A stretch of 56,866 bases of DNA from an uncultured Bacteroides sp. (GTDB taxonomy: Bacteria; Bacteroidota; Bacteroidia; Bacteroidales; Bacteroidaceae), in assembly GCA_959606905.1 (NCBI GenBank), contig CAUHML010000015.1:1-56866 (forward strand). The letters run 5' to 3'. A program made the translations under genes and the position numbers. How positions within the stretch are numbered: the stretch's first letter is position 1; each line of letters begins with the position of its first letter. The notes beneath the pieces were generated by a model. It was not told where the DNA came from and did no database searches. It saw only the letters and a list, made by a program, of their open reading frames with translations. Positions 44,680 through 54,367 of the stretch are shown piece by piece.

Positions 44680-47638
44680 TTTGCTGCAATATTAGGTGTC
44701 CATTAGTTACTTTGAATTGATTCTCATAATTATTCGTCGGTACACTTAAAATCAAGTGTCCTGTGCGTACATTGATGCCCATTGTTGGATAAACAATCAC
44801 GCCGTCTTTACCCTTCATTTTGTCCATTCCGATCGTTTCCCATAGAATTCCGCCTTTCTGCTTAACAAGTACTACGTCTTGGGCGTCAATATCATCTGCT
44901 CTATCTGATACATTGTCCAATCCGCCTAAAGTGCCGGTTATTCCCTCGTTTACAGGTAATTCGAGTAATGCAGTAGATAATGAACCCTCATCTCCAAGTT
45001 CTGTGATAGAGTCTTTATCTAACTCTGATAACGAATCGGATATTTGAGATTGTAATTCTGATAGTGTTTTACCAGAGCGGACTATCAGGCCGCTATTGGC
45101 TTCAATCAAGCCTTCGGAAATTAAGCCTTTCAGAAATGATATTAACCCTAAAGCTCTGTCATTTTTTGTTTTACTAATGGAATAACTGATTATCTCCTGA
45201 AGAACTCTCTTTGCGGAGAATACATTTTTATCAGAAGGAAGAGTATTGTCATTTTCTCCAATGATGTACACTCTTGTTCCACCTCCTCCGGATGAAGAGC
45301 CTGAATAGGTTTGACCTTTATATGTGAGTGACTCCAGTTTACTCTCTATCTCACCTATACGCGAATATGAAGCTGTTTCACCGACTGTATAGATCGGGTG
45401 GTCGTAAGGAATATCCAGCGGCCATTCAAAACCTATGATACGGGATTGTCGTCCTTTCGGGAAAAATGCTTTGTTTATCAGGTTTATTTTAGCTCCAACT
45501 TCGTATGTACGAATATTGCCCTCATTGTAGATGAAATCAACGTTCATCTCGCAATCGTAGGTAGACGGGTCAATCATGGATTTCTTTACGCATTCCTTTG
45601 CCTTTTTGAGTAGATTCTGTTCCGCTTCTGGTAACATCTGCTCTGAAATAAACGCTGTATCAAATCCGTAAAGGATATAAGTGTCAGATACAACAGGATA
45701 AAGAATATCATCCGGAAGATACCGGCCATAATCATCATTTCGTGTTATCTCGAATGTAGTTCCGCTATTACCGCTCTCTTTTAGAGAGATAACAAAATCA
45801 AGGCCGGCCAGTTTACCTGTCTGGAAAATTAAATGGGGTTCTTGACCATTCAACACAAAATCTTTCGTAAAGTTTTTTAGTCCATTGTCCTTAAATGTGT
45901 AAATAAGGTACTTGTTTCCTGTCTTATTTCCGTCACTGTCTTCCTCCTCCTTTTCATCACTGGTGATAGTGGATACGGAGCCGATATATTTAGGATATTC
46001 ATCCTCTAATTTAACAATTTCTTCAATAGCTTCTTCTTCCGGCATTTCGACATTATTCGGATTATCATAACGCGAATCTCCGATATAGATACGTTCGCCT
46101 GTTGGACTATACCTATAAGCATCTATATAAGGAACATCTTTTGGTAACATAAGACGCTTTTGAACGACACCGTTCAGAGTAAGTTCTTTATCATCTTTAC
46201 TGAAATAGTTATCAGGAATTTTACCCTTAATGATATTGTTGATAATATATTGGTTACCCATAGAAGCTGTTACCCCTTCCGGCAGACGTATGACATTAGC
46301 GTCCTCACCTGTTAGCAAGTCAGGATTATAAACGGCTGAAAAAGTCCTCCCTGAATTTGCTCCGGACAGGAAAGTTACAGAAGTGTCCGCCGATGCGGAC
46401 AAACATTCAAGCTTAACATTATTTTCTCCACTCCTTCCAATTGTATATACTACCGTTTTCTCTGGATGATTCAGAGAAAAGCTAAATATAAACAAAAACT
46501 TACAATTATTAGCCTTTTCAGGAAGAAAGAAATCAGTGTCACTAAAACTAATAGTAAAACTTGAAACTGAATCATTGAAAGCTTTCTCCTGAATATCCAG
46601 TACTTTCTCCACATCTCCTACATAATAGACTAATGATAATTTAGCCTTAAAATTTTCAATGTTTGACGTGAATCGGGTGCTAAAGTATAGTAACATTGAA
46701 TTGAATGAGATATGGTACTCACTAGCTGGCATGGAAGAAGTAAATACCTCCGTCATAACCTTATATTCTTCCTGTGCTCCCACCATTTCGCCCTCTTCAA
46801 ATATATTCATACTGATAGGAGATATTCCAGTATGAGAAACGGAAGGAAAGAACCTTATGTTTAACGGTCTTGAGGTATCGGATATATCTCTCCCATTAAC
46901 CTTCTTAACATCAAATATCAAATCTTTCCGGTAAGTAGCAGGGATGTTTCGTGTAGAACCGAAAGCGTAGATACGGGTAGCATAAGTTGTCTGACTATCG
47001 CTGCGTGTCATATTATTGACATTCACATTCTCTGTGTCCGTCAAGTCACCAGCTTTGAAATCAACAGGGGAACTGTATTCACAACGCCCGAAACAAATCT
47101 TATGATTCTCTATCCACCATTCACATCCCCACGCTTCCGCCATTTGTGTGAGCGCATCTATTAGATTTACATTGTCATACGTGACTAATTTAGCGGAATT
47201 TTCTACCGTATCATCAATTTCCCAAATGAAGTCCTTATCCCTGAATTTATAGCCAAGATATTTCAAGTTATCAAGAAATATATTCAGGTGAACATCTAAA
47301 GTGGCTGTGAGATTCCACCCAGCCTCACGGCCGGTTGTTTCAGGTGTGTAGAAAAATCTCTTATTCTTCCATTTCCAGTAATAAGCGTCAAGGCGGAGTT
47401 CGTAGTCATAGCCTCCGCTAGTGGTATTATAGGTAGGTTTATACAGGTCTACTACTTCAAATATTCCCAACTCATTGTCTATGTAGTCCCCTAACTTGAA
47501 ATAGATAGGACTGGCAAGGGAAAACTTTAGAGTTACATAATCTTCCTGCATCAAAAGGAAGTGTCTTTTCGAACCCTCATTGATAGGAGTCGAAAAGCGA
47601 ATGTTGCCGGATATGTCTTTGATGTCTACTAATTCCAT
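44672..47638 (-). CDS. Tail-associated baseplate hub protein (Tal/endopeptidase-tail type)
   Basis: About 988 residues from the ATG at 47638; the frame extends to a TTG at 47677 with no visible ribosome site, so the ATG is preferred. The N-terminal about 370 residues show the hub fold (ELRLDAYYWKWKNKRFFYTPET, ALTQMAEAWGCEWWIENHKICFGR), as in Tal/gp18-like tail proteins that cap the tail tube. The C-terminus has a serine/threonine-rich part and a sequence that begins the fibre (GHLILSVPTNNY, GHLILQQNG repeat). It sits between Dit-like and fibre genes, the normal order. Confidence 0.82.
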   Translation of the reverse strand: MELVDIKDISGNIRFSTPINEGSKRHFLLMQEDYVTLKFSLASPIYFKLGDYIDNELGIFEVVDLYKPTYNTTSGGYDYELRLDAYYWKWKNKRFFYTPETTGREAGWNLTATLDVHLNIFLDNLKYLGYKFRDKDFIWEIDDTVENSAKLVTYDNVNLIDALTQMAEAWGCEWWIENHKICFGRCEYSSPVDFKAGDLTDTENVNVNNMTRSDSQTTYATRIYAFGSTRNIPATYRKDLIFDVKKVNGRDISDTSRPLNIRFFPSVSHTGISPISMNIFEEGEMVGAQEEYKVMTEVFTSSMPASEYHISFNSMLLYFSTRFTSNIENFKAKLSLVYYVGDVEKVLDIQEKAFNDSVSSFTISFSDTDFFLPEKANNCKFLFIFSFSLNHPEKTVVYTIGRSGENNVKLECLSASADTSVTFLSGANSGRTFSAVYNPDLLTGEDANVIRLPEGVTASMGNQYIINNIIKGKIPDNYFSKDDKELTLNGVVQKRLMLPKDVPYIDAYRYSPTGERIYIGDSRYDNPNNVEMPEEEAIEEIVKLEDEYPKYIGSVSTITSDEKEEEDSDGNKTGNKYLIYTFKDNGLKNFTKDFVLNGQEPHLIFQTGKLAGLDFVISLKESGNSGTTFEITRNDDYGRYLPDDILYPVVSDTYILYGFDTAFISEQMLPEAEQNLLKKAKECVKKSMIDPSTYDCEMNVDFIYNEGNIRTYEVGAKINLINKAFFPKGRQSRIIGFEWPLDIPYDHPIYTVGETASYSRIGEIESKLESLTYKGQTYSGSSSGGGGTRVYIIGENDNTLPSDKNVFSAKRVLQEIISYSISKTKNDRALGLISFLKGLISEGLIEANSGLIVRSGKTLSELQSQISDSLSELDKDSITELGDEGSLSTALLELPVNEGITGTLGGLDNVSDRADDIDAQDVVLVKQKGGILWETIGMDKMKGKDGVIVYPTMGINVRTGHLILSVPTNNYENQFKVTNGHLILQQNG

Positions 47639-47694
47639 AACACACCAAAGTTCGGAGATAAAAGAAAGAGTACCCAATTTTGGGCACTCGTATA

Positions 47695-47718
47695 TACGAC
47701 AATGAAATCAATGTCGTA
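47695..47718. other. Hairpin between the Dit-like and Tal-like genes
   Basis: TACGACA (47695-47701) and TGTCGTA (47712-47718) are inverted copies in an 82-base gap. No T run follows on the minus strand, so it is more likely an mRNA processing or stabilising stem than a terminator. Confidence 0.5.
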
Positions 47719-47720
47719 AA

Positions 47721-48137
47721 TTAGGTTCTAAAACTTGGGTTTGGTTCACAAAACTTCATCGAGCATTTACCAAAAGTTCTGTCTAAACTCTGCGCATAGG
47801 TGATACTTTTACCTAAATAAATCAAGTGATAAATGTCACTGCTGTTAGCCGGAACCTGAATATCAATCACGCCTTTGTGTAATTCTTCAAAAAAAGCCTT
47901 TTTCTTTGCTTGATAATCAGATTTAGAATTGCCTTCTATGGTAAAAGAGAGCGTTATTTCCCATTCATCAATTTTGGGATTATTAATTATCACACGTTTT
48001 CCATGTTCTAATCGGGATTTATTTTCAATAAATTCTTTCATAGGTAATGATGCACCAAACACATCAAGGAATTTATCTCCCATTCTTACGCCCCAAGTCT
48101 TGTAAGCATCTCTACCATTTATTAATAAATCTGCCAT
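47721..48137 (-). CDS. Distal tail-like protein
   Basis: A 138-residue protein starting MADLLINGRDAYKTWGVRMGDKF, typical of the N-terminal half of distal tail (Dit)-type proteins that join the tube to the hub; it is mostly beta-strand. It lies between tape measure and hub genes, 6 bases after the tape measure stop. Function is by position and general shape, not by a diagnostic motif. Confidence 0.65.
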   Translation of the reverse strand: MADLLINGRDAYKTWGVRMGDKFLDVFGASLPMKEFIENKSRLEHGKRVIINNPKIDEWEITLSFTIEGNSKSDYQAKKKAFFEELHKGVIDIQVPANSSDIYHLIYLGKSITYAQSLDRTFGKCSMKFCEPNPSFRT

Positions 48138-48143
48138 AACTAT

Positions 48144-51100
48144 TTATTTTGTTGATAATCCTTTGGTATTGTTTTTTACTTCCGCCATATCCTTCTGCAT
48201 TTGCTGGATTGGTTTTATTATTGCTCCGGTATTCTCGGAGATTTGAACAAGTTCGAGATATGAACTTGCTATCAAATCACGTGTGTCATCGGCTATCTTT
48301 CTCGTTTCCGTATTTATGGAAATAAGTGTATCCGTTTTCATCGTTAGAATATTTAATGATTGGGATTGAGTTATACTTTGATTCTTAATTTCTTCCCCAG
48401 ATATCTGTAAAGCAGTGAAACGTCCGTTAAGTTCGTCTATTGAATCCTGAGAAGCAGTTGCAAAGCCTTTCTTCGACGATTCCTGAGAAGTAACAGAAGC
48501 ATCCCAACCGAAAGACTTAGCCATTTCTTCACGGTCACGCATCATATCATTGACAATCTGCTGATATTGATTTTTCAATGCATTTGCTTCTTCTTCTGTT
48601 ATTTTCTTATCGCTTTGGGCAGCATCACTCCATTGTTCATAGAGAGCATTTATACGGTCTTGATACTGGCTAGCAACTAGCCCCGCCATGATTGACTTAC
48701 GCAGATAATCCTCAAAGTTATCACACATATCTTCAAAAGAAGTATCCATATCGGATAACTGATCAATAAACCCATTGTAGAAGGAATCAAAATCAACCCC
48801 TGTCATGGCTTGATTAAGAGCATTCCTCAGTTCATTCGCTTCATCTTTACAAGCTACGATGCTATCCAAGTTTTCACGAATTCTGGCATCAATCAAGCTC
48901 CATGCTTCCGGCATTTGGGACTGAATGAGGAACAATTCATCTCCTGACAAACTATACAAGTCTGTCATGGAGCTTATTGATTTACCTAGGATGTCGCTCA
49001 TCTGCTCAAAACCACCTATTGTACCAACATTTTTGTTAGAATGCCATTCCGCACTATGAGACTTCCAACTTGCACCGGCACGCCCTGAAGCTGCGGCAAT
49101 CTTTTGAAGATTAATAACTTTCTTCTCGTAATTATCCATGGCTTGTGTAGCTGCTTGAACAGATGCAAATCCACCACCGAAAACGATATCTTCCTTGCTT
49201 TTGTCAATAATACGATCATAGACCTCATTTATTGCTTCAAGCTGTTCCTTTACCCCTTCATAATAAGCGGTACCGTCCGGCCCGAACAAATTACCCATTG
49301 CATTGACAAGTTGAGAGACTCCACTTACAGCACTCATGATACCTCCGGCAATATCTCCAGACATTATTTGTCCTACTCCTACTGCCGTTTGCCCAAGACC
49401 GGAAAGACCGTCAATAACGTTATTTATTTCATCGTTCAAATCTTCTCCAAATATGGAAGATATATCACTCCCAAACTGTTTGATAGCAGGAGAAAACTCT
49501 GTTATAGCTCCCCCTATCGTTGATATGCCCTGGCCGAACTTCCTTGTATCACCATTAGCATTCTTTATATCATCGATTCCTTTTTTCATATCCGAGAAAA
49601 AGGATAACCAAGGGGATTTACCTTTAACTTCTTCTTTTAGCCTTTTTATGGCATCCGTTATATCCTTGATATTGATTGTCCCATTCTCAAGATTTGCGAT
49701 ATCCTTGTCTGTGAAACCTACTGATTTTAAATTGATAAGAGATACTGACTCATCCGTTCCAGACATATACTTGATTAACAATTCATACTTATCAATAATA
49801 TCTTGAATAGATGATACACTCTTTTCACTTGCATCTTCAAACAAATCAGCCATGACATGAGTAGATTTCCCGAACTGTTCGTCCAGCTGATCTATTGCTT
49901 GATTCTTCTCAGCAATTTTAGTAGCTCTTTCAGCACTATGTTCTTCCAATTTAGCTATTTCATCATCATACTTCTGAATAAGATTCTTCCGTTTCTCTTG
50001 ATAATTACCAAATTGGATAAAATATTCCTGCCATGCTTTCCGGTCGGATTCTAACTTTTCCTTGTTCGTTTCCGATACACTCTTCTGATATGCCTTGAAA
50101 GCGTTTTCTTCCGATATGGATAATTGGGATTCCTGCCCACTTGTCAACTTCCCTTTTTGTGTCTTCTCCCATTCAGTGCGCTGCTTCTCTATGGCATCAA
50201 GCTCTTTCTGATAGTCTAAATCTATCTGTTTCAGTTTCTTCTCTGTCCCTTCTTTCATCAGACTGATTTCGTCCTGTTGATTTTGGCGGCGAAGAGTAAG
50301 AAGTTCTTCGGCTGATTTTTGCTGGTCTTTGCGGAGTTTATCGGCTTCTTGCTTTTGCTTTTCTGCAGCGGATTCTTGCTTGGATGATGAATCGTAAACT
50401 TTTAATTCTTTTTCCGCCTCTTTCAGTTTCTTGACGTTATCCTTATAGGACTTTATAACGGAAGCGTCTATACCATCAAACTTACTGGCATCCATTAATT
50501 TCTTTTGAGAAGATGCAATAGATTCTAAGGCTTTTTCGGCTTCTTTCTTTTGAGTTGTCCAGAATTCCTTGTTTTTAATAACCACTTTCTTATCTGCCGC
50601 CTCTTTTTGTCTATTAGCCTCTGCCTGTATCTTTTCAATGTCAGCGACCACTTTTTTAGCCGCTTCAAGTTTAGACTTTGCGTCAGATAGTTGAATCTCG
50701 TATTGCCCTGAATATGTACCTCTTTTGGAATCAGCGGCTATTAAAGCGTTTATTTTATCAACTTCTTTTTGAGCCAATACGACATTTGTTTTAGCTCCTA
50801 TAATTTCTCTTCTATCAGAAGCCTTGTTGATTTGTTCTAACAAAGAGAGTTTATCCATTAACTTAATCTTCTCAATATCCATATTTTTGAATACTTCTGG
50901 TAGTATTTTTTGAAGTTTCAAATAGGCATCTGTTTTTTTATATTGAGTAGAAGTTTCATCTCTGATTACACTAAGCAATTCATTTATCTTATTTTTTAGA
51001 TTTTCAGAAGTATTCTTCATTTTCTCCATTGATTCAGCAGCAGAACGAGCTGTCTTTTCAGCATAAGTAGTATGGTCTGCCAATGTATATACAGCAATGC

Positions 51101-52502
51101 CAAGAGATACGACAGCCATACCAACAGCTACATAAGGATTCATTGCGAGAACCTTGTTGTATGCAGCTTGAGCAACAGTAGCGGCTTTGGTTGCTGTAAT
51201 TTTAGCCCATATAGATTTCACTGAACCTTGTTCAACAATAGTATTTATCAGTAACCCAGCTCGATAAATACCGTAAATTTCGATAAGAGCCAATATACTC
51301 TTACCTATAATGTCGTAGTTCTTAATGATAGTATCGACAGCAGATATACTTCCTGAAATCAAATCTTGATTAGCAAGTCCTATTTCAGCCAAAGCCGTTG
51401 TTATCGTATCTTCCAAATTAGACATTTGTCCTTCAATCGTCTTTGAAATGGCTTCCGTAGAACCTTCTACGCCTTTCATTGAACCAAATTGTTCAACTGC
51501 TTTCATCACAGATTCAACCGTTCTGTCACATTCAACTGTCATATCACGGAACGAGAGTTTAACCTTATCCCCTTCTGTCTGGACGCGAACGCCGAACTCT
51601 TTCCAACGCTCTGAGTTATTTATATCAAGTATCGCTTCTGTCAGTTGATCGAATGGTTTAGCTACGGTATTTGTGAAATCTCCCATTCTTTTCATGGCAT
51701 CCATCGAAGGAGTTACACCACGATTGACGAACTTTATAAAATCATCCGTCAGCTCATCAAGCTGGAAGTTTGTTTTCGCGGCAAAACTATTTATGTCAGA
51801 TAGGTATGCTTTCGCCTTATCTGAACTACCATCCAGAGCATTGGTCAAAACAGATTCGTATTTCTGGAACATCCCAGCAGTTGAAACAACATTTGAAGCA
51901 ACTTGTTTCAACATAGCAATTCCCCCAATAGTAGCAAGCATCTTCTTAAATGATACTCCAACCTCATCATTGGTAGTTATAACAGCCTTGCTCTCATCTT
52001 TGAATAAAGCATATTCATCTTTTAGAGCTTTGGTAGATAATCTCGCAAGAGCCTGTTGTGATTGTAATTCACCAAGAGCATACTTTTGTTCTCCTAATGC
52101 TGCCTTTGCACGGTTTAATTCATCTGATAAAGATTGTCTTTTAGGGTCGTACTTTCCTAATTTCTTATATTGTTCTGTAAGCATTGAAACATCATTCTGT
52201 GTCTCACGTATGATGTCTTTTTGTTTGATGATTTCTTCGGATAAGGAATTGACAGCTTTTTCGCCATCATAAATACCTTTTTTGAAATCATTTTCCATTG
52301 TTGCTCCTGCTTTGGCAGCATCATAAATAAGGGTATTCATTTTTTTGCTATTTTCTCCTAACTGAGCATTTAGTTTTTTAAATGTATCAGGAGATTGAGT
52401 TGAATCCATAGAAAAAAGTGTTTGTTTCAACTTTTCTATTTCTGTCCTTAATCTTACAACTTCTTGCCAATCCGAAGCCACACGAAATACAAGCTTTCCC
52501 AT
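48144..52502 (-). CDS. Tail tape measure protein
   Basis: 1452 residues, the longest protein in the window, as expected for the molecule that sets tail length. It has N-terminal coiled coils (about 10-160), a PhageMin_Tail-like helical region (about 185-390, with AKAYLSDINSFAAKTNFQLDEL), hydrophobic segments (about 395-420 and 455-480) and long Lys/Glu coiled coils (about 500-860). A second hydrophobic Gly/Ile-rich zone (about 985-1065, with SGDIAGGIMSAVSGVSQLV) and C-terminal coiled coil follow. Its upstream neighbours, the tail chaperones, normally adjoin it, but here 3 kb of other genes lie between. A -7-like TAAATTTG is at 52534-52541 (minus strand), consistent with a promoter of its own. 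Confidence 0.93.
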   Translation of the reverse strand: MGKLVFRVASDWQEVVRLRTEIEKLKQTLFSMDSTQSPDTFKKLNAQLGENSKKMNTLIYDAAKAGATMENDFKKGIYDGEKAVNSLSEEIIKQKDIIRETQNDVSMLTEQYKKLGKYDPKRQSLSDELNRAKAALGEQKYALGELQSQQALARLSTKALKDEYALFKDESKAVITTNDEVGVSFKKMLATIGGIAMLKQVASNVVSTAGMFQKYESVLTNALDGSSDKAKAYLSDINSFAAKTNFQLDELTDDFIKFVNRGVTPSMDAMKRMGDFTNTVAKPFDQLTEAILDINNSERWKEFGVRVQTEGDKVKLSFRDMTVECDRTVESVMKAVEQFGSMKGVEGSTEAISKTIEGQMSNLEDTITTALAEIGLANQDLISGSISAVDTIIKNYDIIGKSILALIEIYGIYRAGLLINTIVEQGSVKSIWAKITATKAATVAQAAYNKVLAMNPYVAVGMAVVSLGIAVYTLADHTTYAEKTARSAAESMEKMKNTSENLKNKINELLSVIRDETSTQYKKTDAYLKLQKILPEVFKNMDIEKIKLMDKLSLLEQINKASDRREIIGAKTNVVLAQKEVDKINALIAADSKRGTYSGQYEIQLSDAKSKLEAAKKVVADIEKIQAEANRQKEAADKKVVIKNKEFWTTQKKEAEKALESIASSQKKLMDASKFDGIDASVIKSYKDNVKKLKEAEKELKVYDSSSKQESAAEKQKQEADKLRKDQQKSAEELLTLRRQNQQDEISLMKEGTEKKLKQIDLDYQKELDAIEKQRTEWEKTQKGKLTSGQESQLSISEENAFKAYQKSVSETNKEKLESDRKAWQEYFIQFGNYQEKRKNLIQKYDDEIAKLEEHSAERATKIAEKNQAIDQLDEQFGKSTHVMADLFEDASEKSVSSIQDIIDKYELLIKYMSGTDESVSLINLKSVGFTDKDIANLENGTINIKDITDAIKRLKEEVKGKSPWLSFFSDMKKGIDDIKNANGDTRKFGQGISTIGGAITEFSPAIKQFGSDISSIFGEDLNDEINNVIDGLSGLGQTAVGVGQIMSGDIAGGIMSAVSGVSQLVNAMGNLFGPDGTAYYEGVKEQLEAINEVYDRIIDKSKEDIVFGGGFASVQAATQAMDNYEKKVINLQKIAAASGRAGASWKSHSAEWHSNKNVGTIGGFEQMSDILGKSISSMTDLYSLSGDELFLIQSQMPEAWSLIDARIRENLDSIVACKDEANELRNALNQAMTGVDFDSFYNGFIDQLSDMDTSFEDMCDNFEDYLRKSIMAGLVASQYQDRINALYEQWSDAAQSDKKITEEEANALKNQYQQIVNDMMRDREEMAKSFGWDASVTSQESSKKGFATASQDSIDELNGRFTALQISGEEIKNQSITQSQSLNILTMKTDTLISINTETRKIADDTRDLIASSYLELVQISENTGAIIKPIQQMQKDMAEVKNNTKGLSTK

Positions 52503-52694
52503 TTCTATTCTTATTTTTTTATTACTTACTACTCAAATTTATCACATATCCTAAATTTAGCTTGCTTATTTTTATACAAATACGCAACAATTGAGGGATT
52601 GTGGGAAAATAATTGCAAAGGAAGAACTCGATGGTCTGTTTTAGCATTTCAGAGATTGTAAAAACACGACAATGGAAGAATTATCGTGAAATAG

Positions 52695-52725
52695 TTTGAA
52701 ATAATTGAATTTCTCGGTAATTTTG
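52695..52725 (+). promoter_or_regulatory. Promoter of the 135-residue cargo gene
   Basis: TTTG (52695-52698), 19 bases, TAATTTTG (52718-52725): an exact Bacteroides promoter about 27 bases ahead of the ATG at 52753. Confidence 0.8.
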
Positions 52726-52752
52726 CGTATTATCTAACTAAAAACTACAATT

Positions 52753-53160
52753 ATGGAAGATATGCTCACTTTTACAGGATGGATAGTTATCATCTTTGGT
52801 ATTCTACAAATCATTCTTTTCTTCAAGGTATGGATTATGACAGATGACGTTAGTAGGATAAAAAAGAACTTAATTGACGGTACAGACGCTTCTCTTGAAG
52901 CAGCTAAAAAGGAAATCATATTAGGACATCCTGATAAAGCATTTGAAATTTATAATAAATGTTTTATAAATGACATTGTAATACTGCATAAAGAAACTCG
53001 AACTGCTGGTATGAATTCAGAACCTGCAAAAGATGCCTATGAAGCAAAATATCAGGAAAAATGCCAATTATATAAAAAAGAACTATCTAAATTGGGCAAC
53101 TATTCTATTGATTTTTCACGCTTTGATAATTTTGACAAAATAGATAAAATTATGTCATAA
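52753..53160 (+). CDS. Small membrane-anchored protein, prophage cargo
   Basis: A 135-residue protein, unrecognised. An N-terminal membrane helix (about 7-28, GWIVIIFGILQIILFFKVWIM) is followed by a soluble helical part with one cysteine (KAFEIYNKCF). It is transcribed against the tail operon from its own promoter and ends before a hairpin, the layout of a moron gene expressed in the lysogen. A role in superinfection exclusion is possible but not shown by the sequence. Confidence 0.75.
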   Translation: MEDMLTFTGWIVIIFGILQIILFFKVWIMTDDVSRIKKNLIDGTDASLEAAKKEIILGHPDKAFEIYNKCFINDIVILHKETRTAGMNSEPAKDAYEAKYQEKCQLYKKELSKLGNYSIDFSRFDNFDKIDKIMS

Positions 53161-53165
53161 CAAAT

Positions 53166-53187
53166 AAAGGGTGAATTTTCACCCCTT
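53166..53187 (+). terminator. Terminator of the 135-residue cargo gene
   Basis: AAAGGGTG (53166-53173) and CACCCCTT (53180-53187) form a stem with one mismatch directly after the stop codon. Confidence 0.6.
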
Positions 53188-53297
53188 ATTCACTCTTATC
53201 AATACATAAAAGACAAATAGTAATATAACATATTTCCATATAAATCCACCGGATGTTTTCCTCTCTCCTCTACAAACCCTTGAAATTTTACTATTAT

Positions 53298-53498
53298 TTA
53301 AACAATTAAGCCTTGCGGCTTCTGATGCGCTATCATAGCCTTTATCTTAGCTTCTCTTTCTTCTGCAAACTTGATAGCATCTTTAGCCCAACGCCAAGCG
53401 AGTTTCAGACATTCGCCAAAGGTTCTACCCATTCTTGATCTGCTATTGTAGAAGCGGTGAGCATCTTTCATGATTTGAGATAAGTTGTAGCGTTTCAT
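53298..53498 (-). CDS. Small conserved phage protein, 66 residues
   Basis: The sequence MKRYNLSQIMKDAHRFY... TFGECLKLAWRWAKDAIKF follows a pattern (LSxIMKxAxxxY... F/SxxLKxAWxxAK) seen in many small phage and host proteins of unknown function. It is basic and helical. Divergent from the XRE gene, with the palindromic operators between, it may be an early or regulatory phage protein. A possible minus-strand -7 (TACATTTG) is at 53537-53544. Confidence 0.7.
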   Translation of the reverse strand: MKRYNLSQIMKDAHRFYNSRSRMGRTFGECLKLAWRWAKDAIKFAEEREAKIKAMIAHQKPQGLIV

Positions 53499-53536
53499 AT
53501 CTTTGTATATTTAGTATTTCATTTACTTTGATGCGA

Positions 53537-53544
53537 CAAATGTA
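53537..53544 (-). promoter_or_regulatory. -7 element for the 66-residue gene
   Basis: TACATTTG on the minus strand, 39 bases before the start codon. The palindrome at 53577-53597 would cover the region upstream of its -33 position. Confidence 0.5.
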
Positions 53545-53576
53545 AAGTATATAATCTACATAAATAATAAAATAAG

Positions 53577-53622
53577 TAAAGAATAGTATATTCTTTAACA
53601 TTAATTAGTAAAGCATTTACTA
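53577..53622. promoter_or_regulatory. Twin palindromic operators between divergent phage genes
   Basis: Site 1 is TAAAGAATA, a 3-base centre, then TATTCTTTA (53577-53597). Site 2 is TAGTAAAGCATTTACTA (53606-53622). Both are perfect apart from a 3-base centre and lie between the 66-residue gene and the XRE gene. Site 2 overlaps the expected -33 position of the XRE promoter. This is the pattern of a repressor-controlled divergent switch. Confidence 0.7.
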
Positions 53623-53641
53623 TACACACTTCTTTATAATG

Positions 53642-53649
53642 TATATTTG
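53642..53649 (+). promoter_or_regulatory. -7 element of the XRE gene
   Basis: TATATTTG, 22 bases before the ATG at 53672. The -33 position lies in the second palindrome. Confidence 0.65.
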
Positions 53650-53671
53650 CACCATATTTAAATACACGATT

Positions 53672-53932
53672 ATGGAACATAGAATAAAAGAACTCATTAA
53701 AGAAAAAGGATATACTCAACAGGAGTTCGCTGATTTGTTAGGTATGTCAAGAGTTGGGCTTGCCCAAATAGTGAATGGAAAACCCTCATATCCAACCCTT
53801 GAAAAAATTGCTACTGCTCTAAACGTTCCAATGTGGCAGCTTTTTGCATCACCAGATGAGGTCAAAGGAGAAGAAGATCAAAATACTATCATCTGTCCCA
53901 ACTGTGGGAAGAAATTTAAGATGGAGGAATAA
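53672..53932 (+). CDS. XRE-family regulator with C-terminal CxxC tail
   Basis: 86 residues from the ATG at 53672; the longer frame from 53639 runs through the promoter and is rejected. A helix-turn-helix (about 4-60, TQQEFADLLGMSRVGLAQIVNG) is followed by a short linker and a CPNCGKKF knuckle (about 76-83), half of a zinc ribbon, which may pair with a second copy in a dimer. It likely binds the twin palindromes upstream and controls both directions. It heads a plus-strand run of four genes (to 55375). Confidence 0.88.
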   Translation: MEHRIKELIKEKGYTQQEFADLLGMSRVGLAQIVNGKPSYPTLEKIATALNVPMWQLFASPDEVKGEEDQNTIICPNCGKKFKMEE

Positions 53933-53934
53933 AA

Positions 53935-54306
53935 ATGATTAAAGCAGAAGAATTAAGAATTAACAATTGGGTGGAATATGCTGGAAAATATAAACAGATA
54001 GCAATGATAGAATCCAATGGGAAAAATGAACACTTCGTTAAATTCAAGGATGGATTAAGTGGTCCTAAAATTAAATGTAGTGATATAGAGCCAATCAAAC
54101 CTGATCTTAAAATAAAAAAACAAATTAATGGGTTAAAAATACCAATAGATGAAGCAATGAATTGTTTTCAACTTGAAGTTGCAGCTGATATTGTATATAA
54201 AATAGTCATGTCGGATGATGAGTTTTATTTTGAGTACAAATATCTACATCTGATTCAAAATCTCTATTTTAGTCTGGCTCATCAAGAACTGGAAATAATC
54301 CTATAA
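53935..54306 (+). CDS. Conserved hypothetical protein of Bacteroidota phages
   Basis: A 123-residue protein beginning with EELRINNWVEYAGKYKQI and ending YLHLIQNLYFSLAHQELEI. This start (LRIGNxV-like) and end (HQLQNLYFALTGEEL-like) form a pattern I recognise from many short Bacteroides phage and mobile-element proteins of unknown function. It starts 3 bases after the XRE gene and is surely co-transcribed with it. No catalytic motif is seen. Confidence 0.75.
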   Translation: MIKAEELRINNWVEYAGKYKQIAMIESNGKNEHFVKFKDGLSGPKIKCSDIEPIKPDLKIKKQINGLKIPIDEAMNCFQLEVAADIVYKIVMSDDEFYFEYKYLHLIQNLYFSLAHQELEIIL

Positions 54307-54367
54307 CCACCAAACGCCCCATGTGTCGCCAAACAAAGGATGGAGCATTCAAATAAATTAATTTAAT

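Noticed and set aside
53639..53671. Upstream extension of the XRE gene
   Set aside because: It runs through the -7 element, and the internal ATG at 53672 starts the helix-turn-helix.
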